A DNA stretch of 64,000 bases from Diploptera punctata (taxonomy: Eukaryota > Arthropoda > Insecta > Blattodea > Blaberidae). Made by a program: the position numbers and the translations under genes. Of this stretch, positions 11,365-23,200 are shown in pieces (position 1 is the stretch's first letter; each line of letters opens with the position of its first letter). The notes beneath the pieces were generated by a model that saw only the letters and a list, made by a program, of their open reading frames with translations, was not told where the DNA came from and ran no database searches. Where the stretch lies: the NCBI GenBank assembly GCA_030220185.1, contig JASPKZ010008351.1, positions 1,302,001-1,366,000 of the forward strand, given 5' to 3'.

Positions 11365-11761
11365 TAAATTAATGAGTCATTTTTTAACATCTTACCTCAT
11401 ATTTTATGTTTCTTCAAACACGGGAACTAGTTTTCGAGAGAAGGATCTCTCTCATTTTCAACCGACATTATGACTACTGGATTTTTGTTGGAATCTCCAT
11501 CAATAACATTGCCATCTGGTGTTGATTTGATGACTTTGAGATGAGGTTCATCAAATCAACACCAGATGGCAACGTTATTGATGGAGATTCCAACGAAAAT
11601 CCGGTAGTCATAATGTCAGTTGAAAATGAGAGAGATCCTTCTCTTGAAAACTATTTCCCGTGTTTGAAGAAACATAAAATATGAGGTAAGATGTTAAAAA
11701 ATGACTCATTAATTTACGAATTAAGAACTTCATAATGTTATTTCCCATATTTAACTATGAA
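11365..11761 (+). mobile_element. PLE foldback insertion, family F1
   Basis: A long inverted duplication of a PLE 3' region with a short centre near 11,530-11,545, flanked by a 12-bp target duplication AAGGAGTATATG. The left edge (TAAATTAATGAGTC) is the family's short end; the right edge carries the full tail (...TTATTTCCCATATTTAACTA). Both arms contain the (A)TGAGGTAAG motif in opposite orientations. There is no intact ORF; the arms correspond to the C-terminal end of the PLE protein and the 3' UTR. Confidence 0.85.
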
Positions 11762-11789
11762 AAGGAGTATATGATATGGATGACAACCA

Positions 11790-12021
11790 TTAAATGAATC
11801 AGATTTTATACCTTACCTCATATTTTGTATATTTTCCAAAATTAGTTTAAGGATTTTTTTCTTATTTTAAACTGGCATCTGACTGTTAATTTGATGGTTG
11901 GTATGGAAAAGGGTTTGATTTGGAGGTTCATCGGTCCAACAGAGGAAACAAGGAAGGCCTATAGGAATACCAACCATCAAATCAACAGTCAGATGCCAGT
12001 TGAAAATGAGGGAAATAAATA
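11790..12021 (+). mobile_element. PLE foldback fragment
   Basis: The inverted pair around 'ctggcatctgactgttaatt' (about 11,873) and its inverse (about 11,978) is arranged like the other PLE foldbacks, with CTTACCTCATA at the left. Residues resembling the conserved PLE 3' protein end (F-D-L-..-R-F-I-G) can be read in the centre. The right side is cut by the following composite repeat. Confidence 0.6.
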
Positions 12022-12602
12022 ATAGTTTTAAAAAACTAAAACAACACGCTTTATTAGAAAACCGAACAAAAAAAAAAAGAAAAATAATTTTAATATCCAA
12101 CACGCTTGGGATAAAATTGAAGTGGTCAACAAAAAATCATCCCCAACACATATAGAATAAAACTAGAGTTATGAACAGAAAGAAAATAGTTTTACCATCA
12201 AAAGCATGGGGTGCTCTATATCAATTAATATATTTGTTAATAAACAGATATTGGTAAAAGTAAAGTGTCTAAGAAGAAAATGTAAAAATCATAAAAGGCA
12301 CCCCACGCTTTTGATGGTAAAATTATTTTCTTTTTGTTCACAACTGTAGTTTTATTCTATATGTGTTGGAGATGATTTTTTTGTTGACCACTTCAATTTT
12401 ATCCCAAGCGTGTTGGAAATTAAAATTATTTTTCATTTTTTTAGTTCAGTTTTCTAATAAAGCGTGTTGTTTTAGTTTTTTAAAACTATTATTTATTTTT
12501 TATTTTTTAGTTTTAATATTTTACAGAATAAGATAGAAATGTAAATATCTTTAAATTCGATACTATTATAGTATGAGCTAAAAGTAATACTCTTCTAAAA
12601 AA

Positions 12603-12695
12603 TCCTCAAAGCCGGATTTGAACCAGTGACCTATGGATTACTGAAATTACATACCACAAGAGTTCACCACTCTACCAACTGAGCTCTTACAATGA
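12603..12695 (-). repeat. tRNA-Tyr-like module with intron remnant (element T copy 1)
   Basis: On the minus strand, GAGCTCAGTTGGTAGAGTGG is followed by an intron-like insert and then CATAGGTCACTGGTTCAAAT. It matches tRNA-Tyr with its typical intron after position 37. The anticodon has decayed here and the acceptor stem does not pair, so it is a repeat module and not a tRNA gene. Confidence 0.7.
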
Positions 12696-12745
12696 TTGAC
12701 TAAAAAGTCGACAAGTCTGCAACCTATTATACCAGTTTTAATTTT

Positions 12746-13215
12746 TTTTTATTTTCTGATGATTCTGGCCAGGATTTTAGAAACAAAAAATGAAATTATT
12801 GTATTGTCACAGGTCTTTTACAAGTATACAAAGTTTCAAGTCGATCCAATGTTTCTAAATGGGTGAAAATCGTGTTCAAAGATTCCGTTACATAGATACA
12901 AAGACACTTTTATTTATTTTCTGACAATTCTGGCCAGAATTTTAGAAACAAATATGAAAATATTGCATTGTCATGGGTGCTTTACAAGTATACAAAGTTT
13001 CAAGTCCATCCAATGTTTCGAAGTGGATGAAAATCGTGTTCAAATATTCCGTTACATAGATGCAAAGACACTTTTTTTGATGATTCTGGCCAGGATTTTA
13101 GAAAAAAATATGAAATTATTGTATTGTCACGGGTCCTTTACAAGTATACAAAGTTTCAAGTCGATCCAATGATTCTAAGTGGGTGAAAATCGCATTGAAA
13201 GACTCCATTACATAG
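12746..13215 (-). repeat. Three tandem units of about 164 bp (element T)
   Basis: Units start near 12,746, 12,910 and 13,074. Each contains 'gattctggccaggatttta', 'acaagtatacaaagtttcaa' and 'gtgaaaatcg', and ends with 'ccgttacataga'. The homologous block has two units at 38,266-38,560 and one at 62,700-62,840. Confidence 0.85.
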
Positions 13216-13239
13216 ATAGATAGATACAGGTCAAGCTAT

Positions 13240-13640
13240 TTTTTTTTTCAAATGCCCCAGGTTTGTCTTTCGACATTCCTGGTTTCTCTCCTGGTATGGC
13301 GTACTTGTAACCCACTTCTGAGGTTGGGGCGCCTGGAAGACGGGGTTACGTTGCCCCGATATGATGGGTGATGATGATAATGGTGCGCCAGGAGAGTCCC
13401 TAATCCTAAGTTTAACCTCAGATGAATATGAATGATGATGATTGCGATGGCCATACGATTTTCGGGGACCATTTGGGCCTTAAAGTTTTCCTGACATTTG
13501 TCTTACAGGTGAGGAAAAACGCCGATAAAAACCTCAGCCAGAAAAACTGTCCCGACCGGGGATCGAACCCGGGCCTGCTGCGTGACAAGGCAGCACACTA
13601 CCCCGAGACCACAGTGGTGGACGGTCAAGCTAATATATAG
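13240..13640 (-). mobile_element. SINE C (tRNA-Asp-like head), minus strand
   Basis: The minus strand begins CCACTGTGGTCTCGGGGTAG, then a TTGTCAC anticodon-loop-like segment (GTC, Asp) and GGGTTCGATCCCCGGTCGGG. The body includes 'gaggtttttatcggcg' and 'atgtcaggaaaac'. Copies: 62,170-62,540 (+) and a decayed one just downstream. Confidence 0.8.
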
Positions 13641-13762
13641 CATGTAAAAATTCCTTGAAACTGGACTTGGAAAAGAAACAAAATATGAGGTGAGGTATAA
13701 AATTTTGATTCATTTAATGATCGTTAAATAAAACCTCATAGTGTAACTTCCTAAAAATATAA
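13641..13762 (+). mobile_element. PLE 3' terminus
   Basis: Contains ATATGAGGTGAGG, an AT-rich loop of about 40 nt, then AACCTCATAGTGTAACTTCC, the standard long end of the PLE families here. The coding part is absent. Confidence 0.7.
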
Positions 13763-13764
13763 AT

Positions 13765-13945
13765 TATAGTATGGATGATTGTGATGGCCACATGATGTTC
13801 GGAGACAGTTTGAACCTTAAAGTTTCCCAATATTTGTCTTCGAGGTGAGGAAATACTTTAAAAAACCTCACCCAGGAGACTTGTCCCAACTAGGAACTGT
13901 GTACGAGGCAATGACATTACCTCGAGACCACAGTGGTGGACATGT
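13765..13945 (-). mobile_element. SINE C, diverged copy, minus strand
   Basis: Same order of motifs as the preceding SINE C ('ccaccactgtggtctcgag' head on the minus strand, then 'acaaatattgggaaac') but with many changes and an altered B box. Confidence 0.65.
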
Positions 13946-14129
13946 GTTTACTTAAGATTGTGTGAAATCATGGTGTTGACTTTTTTTTAGCTGGTATTTA
14001 AAATTTGTCGTCATTTTTAATATCAAGGGACCAAAGTTTATGTTGAGGAGATTATAGCAGGTGTGAGAAGTGAAATCCTAATGTATTTTGAGATTCTGTG
14101 AGACAATTATTGTGATTCAAAATTTAGAT

Positions 14130-14640
14130 AATTTCTTATTAATATTACAATAAATGGAGTAATGAAGATGAATTACAATATTCCACTCATCATCTTAATA
14201 TAATAGCCCAACGATTTAACATGGAAATATCAACAACAAAATCTAAAGTTATGGCCTTTCAAGGGAAATTCCCAGTAAGAAGTAAAATTTGTATTCAGAA
14301 TTCAATATTAGAGCAAGTTAATTCATTTAAATACTTAGGATATAATCTAACTTATAATGAGGAATGTGATATATCCTTTAAAATACAAAACTATAATAAA
14401 GCTTTAAGAATTATCAACCAAGTTTTTAAACCATCAAAAGTGCACACAACACACAAGAATGAAAATCTATAAAATTCTCGCTAGACCCATAATCTGTTAT
14501 GGCAGTGAAGCTTGGACCATCAGAACTCAGGATGACATTCCTCGAGGCAGAAGATCTGTGGGTCGACCTTTTCGGAGATGGCGGGAGACCGTAATGGGCC
14601 ACTGGGCCTAATACTTGAAAGGACGATGATGATGATGGAG
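14130..14640 (+). pseudogene. Non-LTR retrotransposon RT C-terminal fragment
   Basis: A frame from 14,221 reads MEISTTKSKVMAFQGKFPV..., and VNSFKYLGYNLTYN matches the post-catalytic RT segment (TKTK... FKYLG). After 14,472 the frame shifts to a PIICYGSEAWTI segment. An internal gap then joins to a GRRSVGRPFRRWRE segment at the protein end. It is followed by (GAT)n-like 'gatgatgatgatgg'. Broken by a frameshift and a deletion. Confidence 0.75.
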
Positions 14641-15828
14641 TAACAGTTTAATTGTTGATAACTTTATCATTACTAGAGGACTTCATTTGAGTTAATATGT
14701 ATATCATATTGCGTAAAAAAATCATTAAAAATACTCAAATAGCAAGTTTGTACAAACTGCAAGTAGCAATGATGCATAATAACAATCGAGCATGCTTGAT
14801 ACATAGATCCATATGCACTGCTATTCTCTCACCTTTTGAATATAGCCTTTTTAAGCTGTGGTAATTCCTTATGAAAACTGTTGTATATATTTCAGCTTTG
14901 TAAATTATGTTAATGTGTTTTATTTATGAGTTTATAAACTCTTTCATTTTAGTTATTTTGCATATTAGTGTAAATATTTTATTGATAAATTTATCATAAT
15001 TCCAACTGTATTTTGATATTTCTTTAAGTATTTTGTTTGAACATCTTTGTCATTGTAATAAGTATTATGGCACAAAATACTGTCCAGTCCATTCCATTAA
15101 GGATGTTTCACTTAGAGTAGTTATATGTATCCTAAATTATATAGACTCATTCATAAGGCTTTCCACAAAAATTGTGTGTATGTATATATATAAAGAAGAA
15201 AAACATGTAAATATGTATTAACCATATTGTAAGTTTGTAAGATATTTTTTTTGTGAATACAAACAATATTATTATTCACACTAGTAAAATTATCAGTGTG
15301 AGAATTCGTAACTAGAAGTGAACAACAGATACCTTACGAACAAGTATACTTTTATTGTATATAAATTTTAAATACTGATATCGAATAGGATTTTTTTTAA
15401 GATTGCGTGGAGTGTGAAAACATGAACTATGAATAGAATGAAACAATTCAAGGTTATTACCAAGAATAAGTCACTCAACAGTTCACTGTTAGGGTGAGTT
15501 ATTTTGTTAGCTTTTAAAGTTAAACTTATAGGATGATGAGATAACCATTTGAAAAAGTGTAACAATATATAGAAAATGATGAACTAGTTAAGTGAGAATT
15601 GTTCAGCGACTTATTCTTCATATTAACTCCAATTTAATAGTAACGTAAGGTCAATTTAAAATTTTTAGTGTCTTGAATTGTGATTATTTGAAAGGCAGCT
15701 TTAGGTAATGAACAATGACACATTTAAGTAGTTTACTCAACTGCATAAAACAGGTAATACTTCTGTTTCAGTGTATTAAATTAAATTTTAACATTTGCGA
15801 TGATAAACAATTATTATTTTAAAAAGAA
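14641..15828. other. Non-coding intergenic stretch
   Basis: AT-rich, with no gene or clear repeat. The only open frames are short and lack protein-like composition. Confidence 0.35.
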
Positions 15829-15915
15829 AAATTAACACCTGAGTCGGGATTTGAACCCGAACCTCTAGCTCTGTATGCTGGTATGCAAACCATTACACTG
15901 TTTCAGGCTTCTGAT
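15829..15915 (-). mobile_element. tRNA-headed SINE fragment, minus strand
   Basis: The minus strand has GCCTGAAACAGTGTAATGG (A box-like), GGTTCGGGTTCAAATCCCG (B box) and TCAGGTGTTAATTTTTCTTT. Like SINE A, the tRNA-like unit is followed by an AATTTTTCTTT segment. It has no convincing anticodon stem. Confidence 0.6.
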
Positions 15916-16640
15916 GCAACTTCCGTTATTATGAATGCTTGAAGTGAGTTCTGTTTCAGTTATTGTATATTGAAATACTGTTTCAATGTTGACACCATTT
16001 AGCCCCACTTTGCATACAAAATTTATACCAGAATTTTTATTACCTGTATTGTGCAGTAGTTTGTACCATAGCAATAGATATTATAACTGTGGGAAATGAA
16101 AAATATAGAGATCTCAGATGTAAGTAGTGATTGAAAACATATTTTGTATATACATTGTAAAAACACCACTTTATATGAGCTAGTGATAGCACTACATTGA
16201 ATTTAAGATGTGAAGTGGACAAGAATCCTATAGGCTAAACTATTAAAAGAAAAGAAGAGATAAAGAAAATTTAGGTTTATGAGAATGTTAGAAACAAGTA
16301 CAGTATTACTCATGCTAGCTAATAACAAGATTGTGTGATAATGACTTTGCTACTAAAAATGAATTGTTTTAAGTAATTTTAGCCAATATTTGTAGTATAC
16401 AGTGTAAATTAAATTGTACATTTGATGAAAGTACCATGGGTGAAATATTTTACAAATATGAGCAATTGTTTCAATATTATTACAATAAGTTTTTATAAAA
16501 TTTCTGTGGTGATTTATTATATACAAAGATAATTATAGCTGATAACAGCTCATGTTTATAAATAAAATTAAATTGTAATTAATTTTTTCCAATTTTTTAT
16601 TTCTCTTGTGTTAAATGTTATGAAATGTTGGTACAATGGA
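15916..16640. other. Non-coding stretch upstream of RELCH
   Basis: AT-rich; nothing recognised. Confidence 0.35.
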
Positions 16641-16991
16641 ATGTATTTTGAATACCTTGACCAGCGATAACTCACCTTGACCTTGGTGGGTTATCACTGC
16701 CTTAGAATAATGTTCTCAGCGAGAATCCATATTCCCGCCATAGAGTATAGTCACAGCTTCCTAAATTCAACAGATCTCTATGCAACAGATGAGATACCGC
16801 CATATGACAGGTGACATGGCGTTTGACGTTTTACGTCTTTGCAAGCTAGAGATGTGACGATCTAATAAGTAAAATAGTTATGCGTTGAAATTGCAATTCC
16901 CTTGTTCGTTATACACCATTTTTACATATATTTTTGTATTCGCGGTTATGTATCGTCGTCAGTTAAGATTTACAAATTGTTTTACATCAGT
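16641..16991 (+). promoter_or_regulatory. RELCH: Probable RELCH promoter and 5' UTR
   Basis: This is the non-repetitive DNA directly before the start codon and is less AT-rich than its surroundings. Two structured sites stand out. One is a hairpin with arms CGATAACTCACC and GGTGGGTTATC around a short loop (16,666-16,695). The other is a pair of opposed GCCAT motifs (CGCCAT at 16,798 and ATGGCG at 16,816), which resemble YY1/Pho sites often found near start sites. No TATA box is placed. Promoter status is inferred from position. Confidence 0.4.
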
Positions 16992-17238
16992 ATGGCTAAC
17001 CCTTCTGAAGACGGAAACAAGGAAAAAGAATATTTTTCTAAAATAACAATGAATAATGAAATAAGTTACACAGATATTGCTTCAAAACTTCTAAACGAAA
17101 ATTTACTCCTTACAGCGCTTGAGCTTCATACAGAACTAGTAGAAGCTGGACGCGAAGTACCGAAATTAAAAGAGTTTTTTTCTAATCCAGGCAATTTTGA
17201 ACACCAAGCAGCCTCACGGCCAGACATATCGCCAATTC
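16992..17238 (+). CDS. RELCH: RELCH exon 1 (LisH domain)
   Basis: Encodes MANPSEDGNKEKEYFSK and the LisH helices (ISYTDIASKLLNENLLLTAL, then ELHTELVEAGREVP), then FFSNPGNFE, a stretch shared with vertebrate RELCH. It ends one base into a codon, before donor GTTAGT. LisH domains mediate dimerisation. Confidence 0.92.
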
Positions 17239-20200
17239 GTTAGTATATTTTAAATTATCATGTAATGTTGGAATAGTTGATATACGAAATACGTTCTATA
17301 TTGTGTATTTTTTCTTTTTTCATGTAGCAAGATCTTCCAGTCAAGCAACACTAGATTCGTTAGATTTGACAAGGTATTCTGAAGATGGTGAAAGAGGAGT
17401 GGATGAGAGAGTTGCAGTTTTGGAGTTTGAGTTGCGCAAAGCAAAAGAAACTATTAGTGCTCTTCGGGCCAACTTAACCGTAGCAACAGGTATTGAAACA
17501 CACGCATGATTGTGCATGGTATTTTTCAGGTACTATTATAATGACAGCTTAGGGACTTTGTGAATTTATGATAATATACTAGAAAAGTCATTTCTTTATG
17601 TCTAAACAAAATGTGACTCAAACTATTTAGGATAAATATAACATTAGAGTAATTTTGGATAAAGTTTCCAACAAATGCCGCTAAAAATGTTTAAGTCTGA
17701 GGCGGACATCACGAGCATGCACCAGCAAATGAAAGTGGATACAATTTTTAATCATGCAATGCTGCAGACATAAACAATGATGTCTGTATAATTTAATACA
17801 AAGTATTTTTAGGCCTAAAACAACCTGAAAACTAACCTAATGCAATTAAGTATTCCAACCTGTAGAAGTATAAAAAGAAAGGCATGTAATGCAATGCCCA
17901 AAAATACATAGTATGTTCTGAAATTTTGAAGTATATGTAGGCTGCATTCGAACAAAGAAATGAAATGATTGAAAAAACAATATGGCTGCTACACCAAATG
18001 ATATGTGGGACATTCCATATCAAATCGGACAGCAAAAAATCTTGCAATTTATTTTTTTAATTCTATGTATCCCTAAATATAGTGAATACATTTATAAACG
18101 TATTAATACAGAAATTTAATTTTTATCATTTATAGGTTCGTAGTTATGATGATCTAAAATTATCGTAAATATGATAAACTAAAACGTTTACTAACTAATA
18201 GTTCTGAAACAGTAAACAGCAAAAATTTGTTTCAAACATATTTATATAGGTGATATCATGTAGTTTAAGGGTGTTATTTTTATAATTAGGATATTTTTAT
18301 TTTCGGTGTCAATTTTCTGTTTTATGGCGGTTTACTGCAGTACATATCAAAAAATGAAAACGGAAAAAATACAGGATACTATTCACGTAATAAGGATTAA
18401 TTTTCAGCAATTACCCTTTTGGAGAGTTGAATAGTTCAGACAATATAAATGTTTTTTATTCTATTTTCGTAAAAAAACTCGCGGGTCCACGGCGCATCAG
18501 ATTCATTTCACGACCAAGGTCGCGCGCGTACTTTATTAAAAGAGCTTCATCAGTGACTTTTTCAACTGCCATTAAATCGAATAAATTATTATATGTTGTG
18601 CTTAATGGAACAGTACCGTAAATTTATAAAAGTGGCGATATTTTAATTCTTACGCAGTAGATATTTATTTATCAAATTTTATTGCTGAAGTGAGAAGTAA
18701 AGAGCTCTGTTACTTACGTTTACTGTGAATTATTAAACAAATTATTTATAACTAACTCACTCACTGGCTCTGTGGAACCTGTAGGTTCATGGCAGCGCGG
18801 ACATAAGCTCTCCATACATCCCATCCCGAGCTAACGTTTTCCAATTATCCTCTGTATAATCTACTTCCCTCAAATCATGTATAATGTTATTCTCCCACTT
18901 CATTCTTAGTCTTCCAACTGGGCGTTTTCCCTCCGGTTTTCCTACCAGAATTTTCCAAGCACCTCTTTCATCCTCCATACGTACCACATGACCTGCCCAT
19001 CGAAGCCTACGAGACTTAACTGTTCTTATTATATCTGGCTTTCTATACATATCATGTAGCTCACTATTATGTAGTTTCCTCCGTTCACCTGTCTGTTCAT
19101 CTCTTTTTGATCAAAATATTTGCCTAAGAACTTTATTCTCAAATACTCGTAATCTTCTTTCCTCCCTTAAAACAAATTATTTATTTTGTTACAAATTTTT
19201 CATTGCAATTAAATTAAATGAAATATAATAAAAAATCTTACACCATTAATTGAATAAACTGGTATAGATTTTTATTATGTTATAATTACTAATTTCAATC
19301 TTAAAATAATTTTTATTGAGTGTACTGTATTGTACCCTGGAAACTATGACGAAATAGTGTTGTTACAAGATATCACTTCCAAATAAAACCGAATGTTTTA
19401 ATACTAGTACCACTTCCTAACAAACGAATGAAATGCTGAATCAGCGCGTCTTCTTAAAACATCTGTTCCTCTATCAACAATTCTCAAGTTCAGATTATTT
19501 ACTAGACAGTAGATTTAAATCAGTACGTGTGTTTAGTGTGTCACCTCATTATTTTAAGTATTACAATCAAATTTAAAATAATCTTTTATCGTTTTTAACT
19601 AACAAGTTTGCAGATTGAAGTGTTTTATTTTATTACTGTACATATAATTACACTGTCTATTATGAATAAGCCTAACTGGTGTTATGTGAATGGAAAGTGC
19701 TTCAATCCACTCGGACGACGACATAAGAGTAATTTAAAAAAATTTCAGATCTGTCCCTCCATGGAACTGTGAGGAACTCGGGGTACCCCAAGAACACTGG
19801 CTCTCGGCAAAAATATGTAGTAATTGCAGGCTAATTTTAGAGGGTAAGAGAAATGTTGAGGATGTACAGCCTAACAGATTAACTAATACTGAAAATGAGG
19901 AATCCGATGTAACACAACCTAGTAATAATAACGATAGTAGTTCCGACATCGTTAAAGAATCGGCTATACCAACATTAAATGAATCATTTAAATTGATAGG
20001 GGAAAGTCCCATTAAGAGAGCAAAAATGTCTCACAATAAATATGTGAAAAATAAATATAAAAGTGTAACTGAGGCAATTAAAAATAAAATTTTCCACCAA
20101 TTTGACTCTTCAAGTGAAGAAGAGGATAAATATGAAATTGAGGTTTTGGAAAATCTTAAGAAGGCGTTTGCTGCTAGCAGTGATAAAAAAGATAAAATCA

Positions 20201-23200
20201 AAATTCTAACGTTGCTTCCACTCTCCTGGTCAGTAAGAAGAGTACAACAGCATTTTTATGCATCAAAACATAGCATTAAAATAGCAAAATAGCATTCAGA
20301 ATTGTTACGCCTTTAAAATTCCATTGATTCCTATCGAGTTTGAACCCGCGAACCTCGGAATCGGAGGCGTGCAGAGTAACCACTAGTCCACGATGATGAT
20401 GATGATGATGATGATAATGTAATAATTGTTATATGATAATAAAAATAATGTAATGATGATAATAACAATAAAAATATTTGTTAGTGCGCAAAGGACTATT
20501 ACCAAGTAGTTCCGTCATTGTTTGTACGAGCGAGCGATCTCCACTCACGCGAAAGGTATTGCGGGCAGTCTACACATAGGAGATTTTAGGAAAAATAATT
20601 ATTTTTGGTAGTTTCCTTTCAAGACTCCACTTTAATACTAATTACAAAAAATTAACTGGTGTTCAGGTAATAATGTGGCACTTTTTGATTTTATAATTTT
20701 TTTGGTGAGGAAGGTCAATTGCATATTAATAGCATTTACGCCCTTCAGAAAAACGTAAATATTAACATACTAATTTTCACGCGATAGAGCATAAAATCAT
20801 CTATAATGTGACTATCTTTTCAAGTTGAGGGAATAGCCATACTTCGAGAAATGTATTTTATAAAAGAGACTATTTAAAACAATACGATAAATTGACAGCT
20901 CTATTACTATTTAATTACACCAAGCGAAGACTTGAAATTCGGTACAGATATTCAGTATATCATAAAGTTTCACTGTAAAAAAAATGGTAAACTTTTAAAG
21001 ATGTGAGTTCATTTTTCACAATTTTTTTGCCGATTTCGTATGGAATGTCCCATGTATTAAATATTCCATTAAATTATAATGGAAAAAATTTAGAAAATGT
21101 TTAAAATGGGTTTTAAGTGATAGTTAATATTTAAAAAAATGAATCCGTAAAAGTAAAATGTGATTAGATTGTGTGTAAAGTATTTTAAAATGTATGATAA
21201 TTGTTGGAAACTTGATCTGTAATTTTTATTAGCTATGTTCAAGACTAATCAGTATTATTATTATTATTCAGTTAGCATAAACAACTGAAGGTTTGTAAAT
21301 TGGACCAGAACTGAGATAAAGAAGTGACTTTTAGTAAATTGCTAGATTTACTCAATCTGAATACATATAAAAGTAATATCATATTATGTTAATCGTCAAC
21401 ATAAACATTTTTATATACATGAGCACAATCCCCACTACCTTAATTTCAGTTTTTGTCTAGATTTTCTACATCTCATTTCAAATAAATAGTGATGATCTCA
21501 AGAGATTGAATCCTAGGAGAAACCACACTTAATGCCTCACCGTGAATTTTCCTAAGTTCTGCAGAATAGTAATGCACATAGGTTATAAACTTGCTCCATA
21601 GATGGCAGGACTAACTGTAAGTTTATATTACCAGCTCACAATAAATTTTGAAACATGCTTTTAAACATGAAACGTACACTAGTACATAAATTGTGCATAA
21701 ATTAATGAGTCATTTTTACATTTTACCTCATAGTTTGTTTTCTTAAACACAGGAGCTGCTGTTTTCAAAAGGTCAATCCCTTTCATTTTCAACTACCTTT
21801 ATAAGTCATAATGGTGGTTGAAAATGAAAGGGATTGATCTTTTGAAAACTGCAATGTTTAAGAAAACAAACTATGAGGTAAGATGTAAAAATGACTTATT
21901 AATTTATGAATTAAAAACCTCATAATGTTATTTCCCATATTTAACTTTGACATAATTTGTGACCTAACAAAGTAAAGCATTTACATATTATATTTGAAGG
22001 GAAAAATTATACGCTCAGACTGGGGTTTGAACCCAGAATATTTGGCTTTCTAGGTCAATGCTCTACCACTGAACTATCCGAGAAACTCCAATCTAAACAA
22101 AAATTTTTCTCTTATACAGTGTTAATTCCCAGTTGCTATAAGCATTTGCTCGATCACACAAATGGAAGCTTCTTGTTTAAGAAGACATTTATTGGGAATT
22201 TAAACACTACTTTATAAAGCCAGTAGGGCTTCTTTTGATGTTTTTATCATTAATTTAACACTTCTCACTGAAGGATAAATTATATTTATATTTTACGAGC
22301 AAATGCTCATTGTATTTGGCGATTGGGAATTAACAGTGTATAAGAAAAAAATTTGCATTTAGATTGGAGTTTCTCAGGTAGCTCAGTGATAGAGCATTGG
22401 CCTAGAAAGCCAAACTGTCCTGGGTTCAAACCCCAGTTTGAGCGTATAATTTTTCTCTTCAAATATAATTTATTCTTCAGTGAGAAGTGTTAAATTAATA
22501 ATACAAAACATTTATATATTATTTGATTAAACTATAAACTAATTCGGTCTACATTAACTTACTCCGAGTATGGCGCAAAAAGTGGACATCTGCATTTTGG
22601 AGATTTTGGTTTTAAAATGAAGTTTAGGAATGTCAAAGATGAAAACATGAAAAAGAATTGCAGACCGCCCAGAAACAAAGCAGGAAAATAACAATATATA
22701 AAGCACTATTACCTATGTTTATGTGCTTTGAAACGTCTATCATATACCATGTTTTTTCTATGTCACTTTATCTCCAATTGATTGTGTGCTGATTTTGAAA
22801 CTGCAGTTAGTTTTATTTTATCATTAATAGTGAGTGTAGAATATATTTTTAACGACTCACCTCATATGATTTCAAATTTCTTTGATGCCGGCGGTTTCAG
22901 ACAATATCTTGTCCCTCTTCAGTCATGGCTTCCACTGATGAAATTCTGTGGTTGTTGATTTCTCTAAGGACATCACCTCTTGTGCTGCCATCTTTCGTTG
23001 GAATTATAAACTTTGTAATTAAATTTTTATCCACCGAAATATCAAAATTCATAGATCGATATTTATTCTTCTGAATGAATATCATTTTCCAAATTGTCAA
23101 TTCCAACGGTTTATCTAGTTGTTTCAAAAGTTTTGCCTCTTTTTTTCAATTTTATGATGTTCTAGCAAACTATGTGCAGCAATTGCTGATTTTTCAATTT

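Larger units (their letters stand above)
12022..13230 (-). mobile_element. Composite repeat 'element T', copy 1 (reverse orientation)
   Basis: Three modules recur in the same relative order at 38,225-39,290 and 62,655-63,600: a large palindrome with a fixed spacer (here 12,022-12,530), an intron-bearing tRNA-Tyr-like module, and a tandem repeat. The palindrome arms share 'caacacgctttattagaaaa' and 'ccccacgcttttgatggtaa'. No protein is recognised. The fixed spacer in all copies shows that the palindrome is part of the element and did not arise separately at each site. Confidence 0.7.
18006..21052 (+). mobile_element. 3-kb TIR element of unclear superfamily in RELCH intron 2
   Basis: The ends are imperfect inverted repeats: left TGGGACATTCCATATCAAAT and right, inverted, TGGGACATTCCATACGAAAT, both followed by CGG. 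It encloses a broken gene for a cysteine-containing protein (19,662-20,292) and a nested RTE-like fragment. No DDE transposase is recognised and the target duplication is not clear, so the class is open. The ORF family suggests a known kind of multi-copy element-borne gene. Confidence 0.55.

Noticed and set aside
12022..12530. Element T palindrome as another PLE foldback
   Set aside because: It lacks the ATGAGGT/ACCTCAT hairpin and tail, and the spacer is fixed in all three copies, whereas PLE centres vary.
16902..16991. Upstream in-frame ATG extending RELCH by 30 residues
   Set aside because: The extension (MFVIHHFYIYFCIRGY...) is AT-rich and unlike RELCH N-termini; the ATG at 16,992 gives a start consistent with the family.
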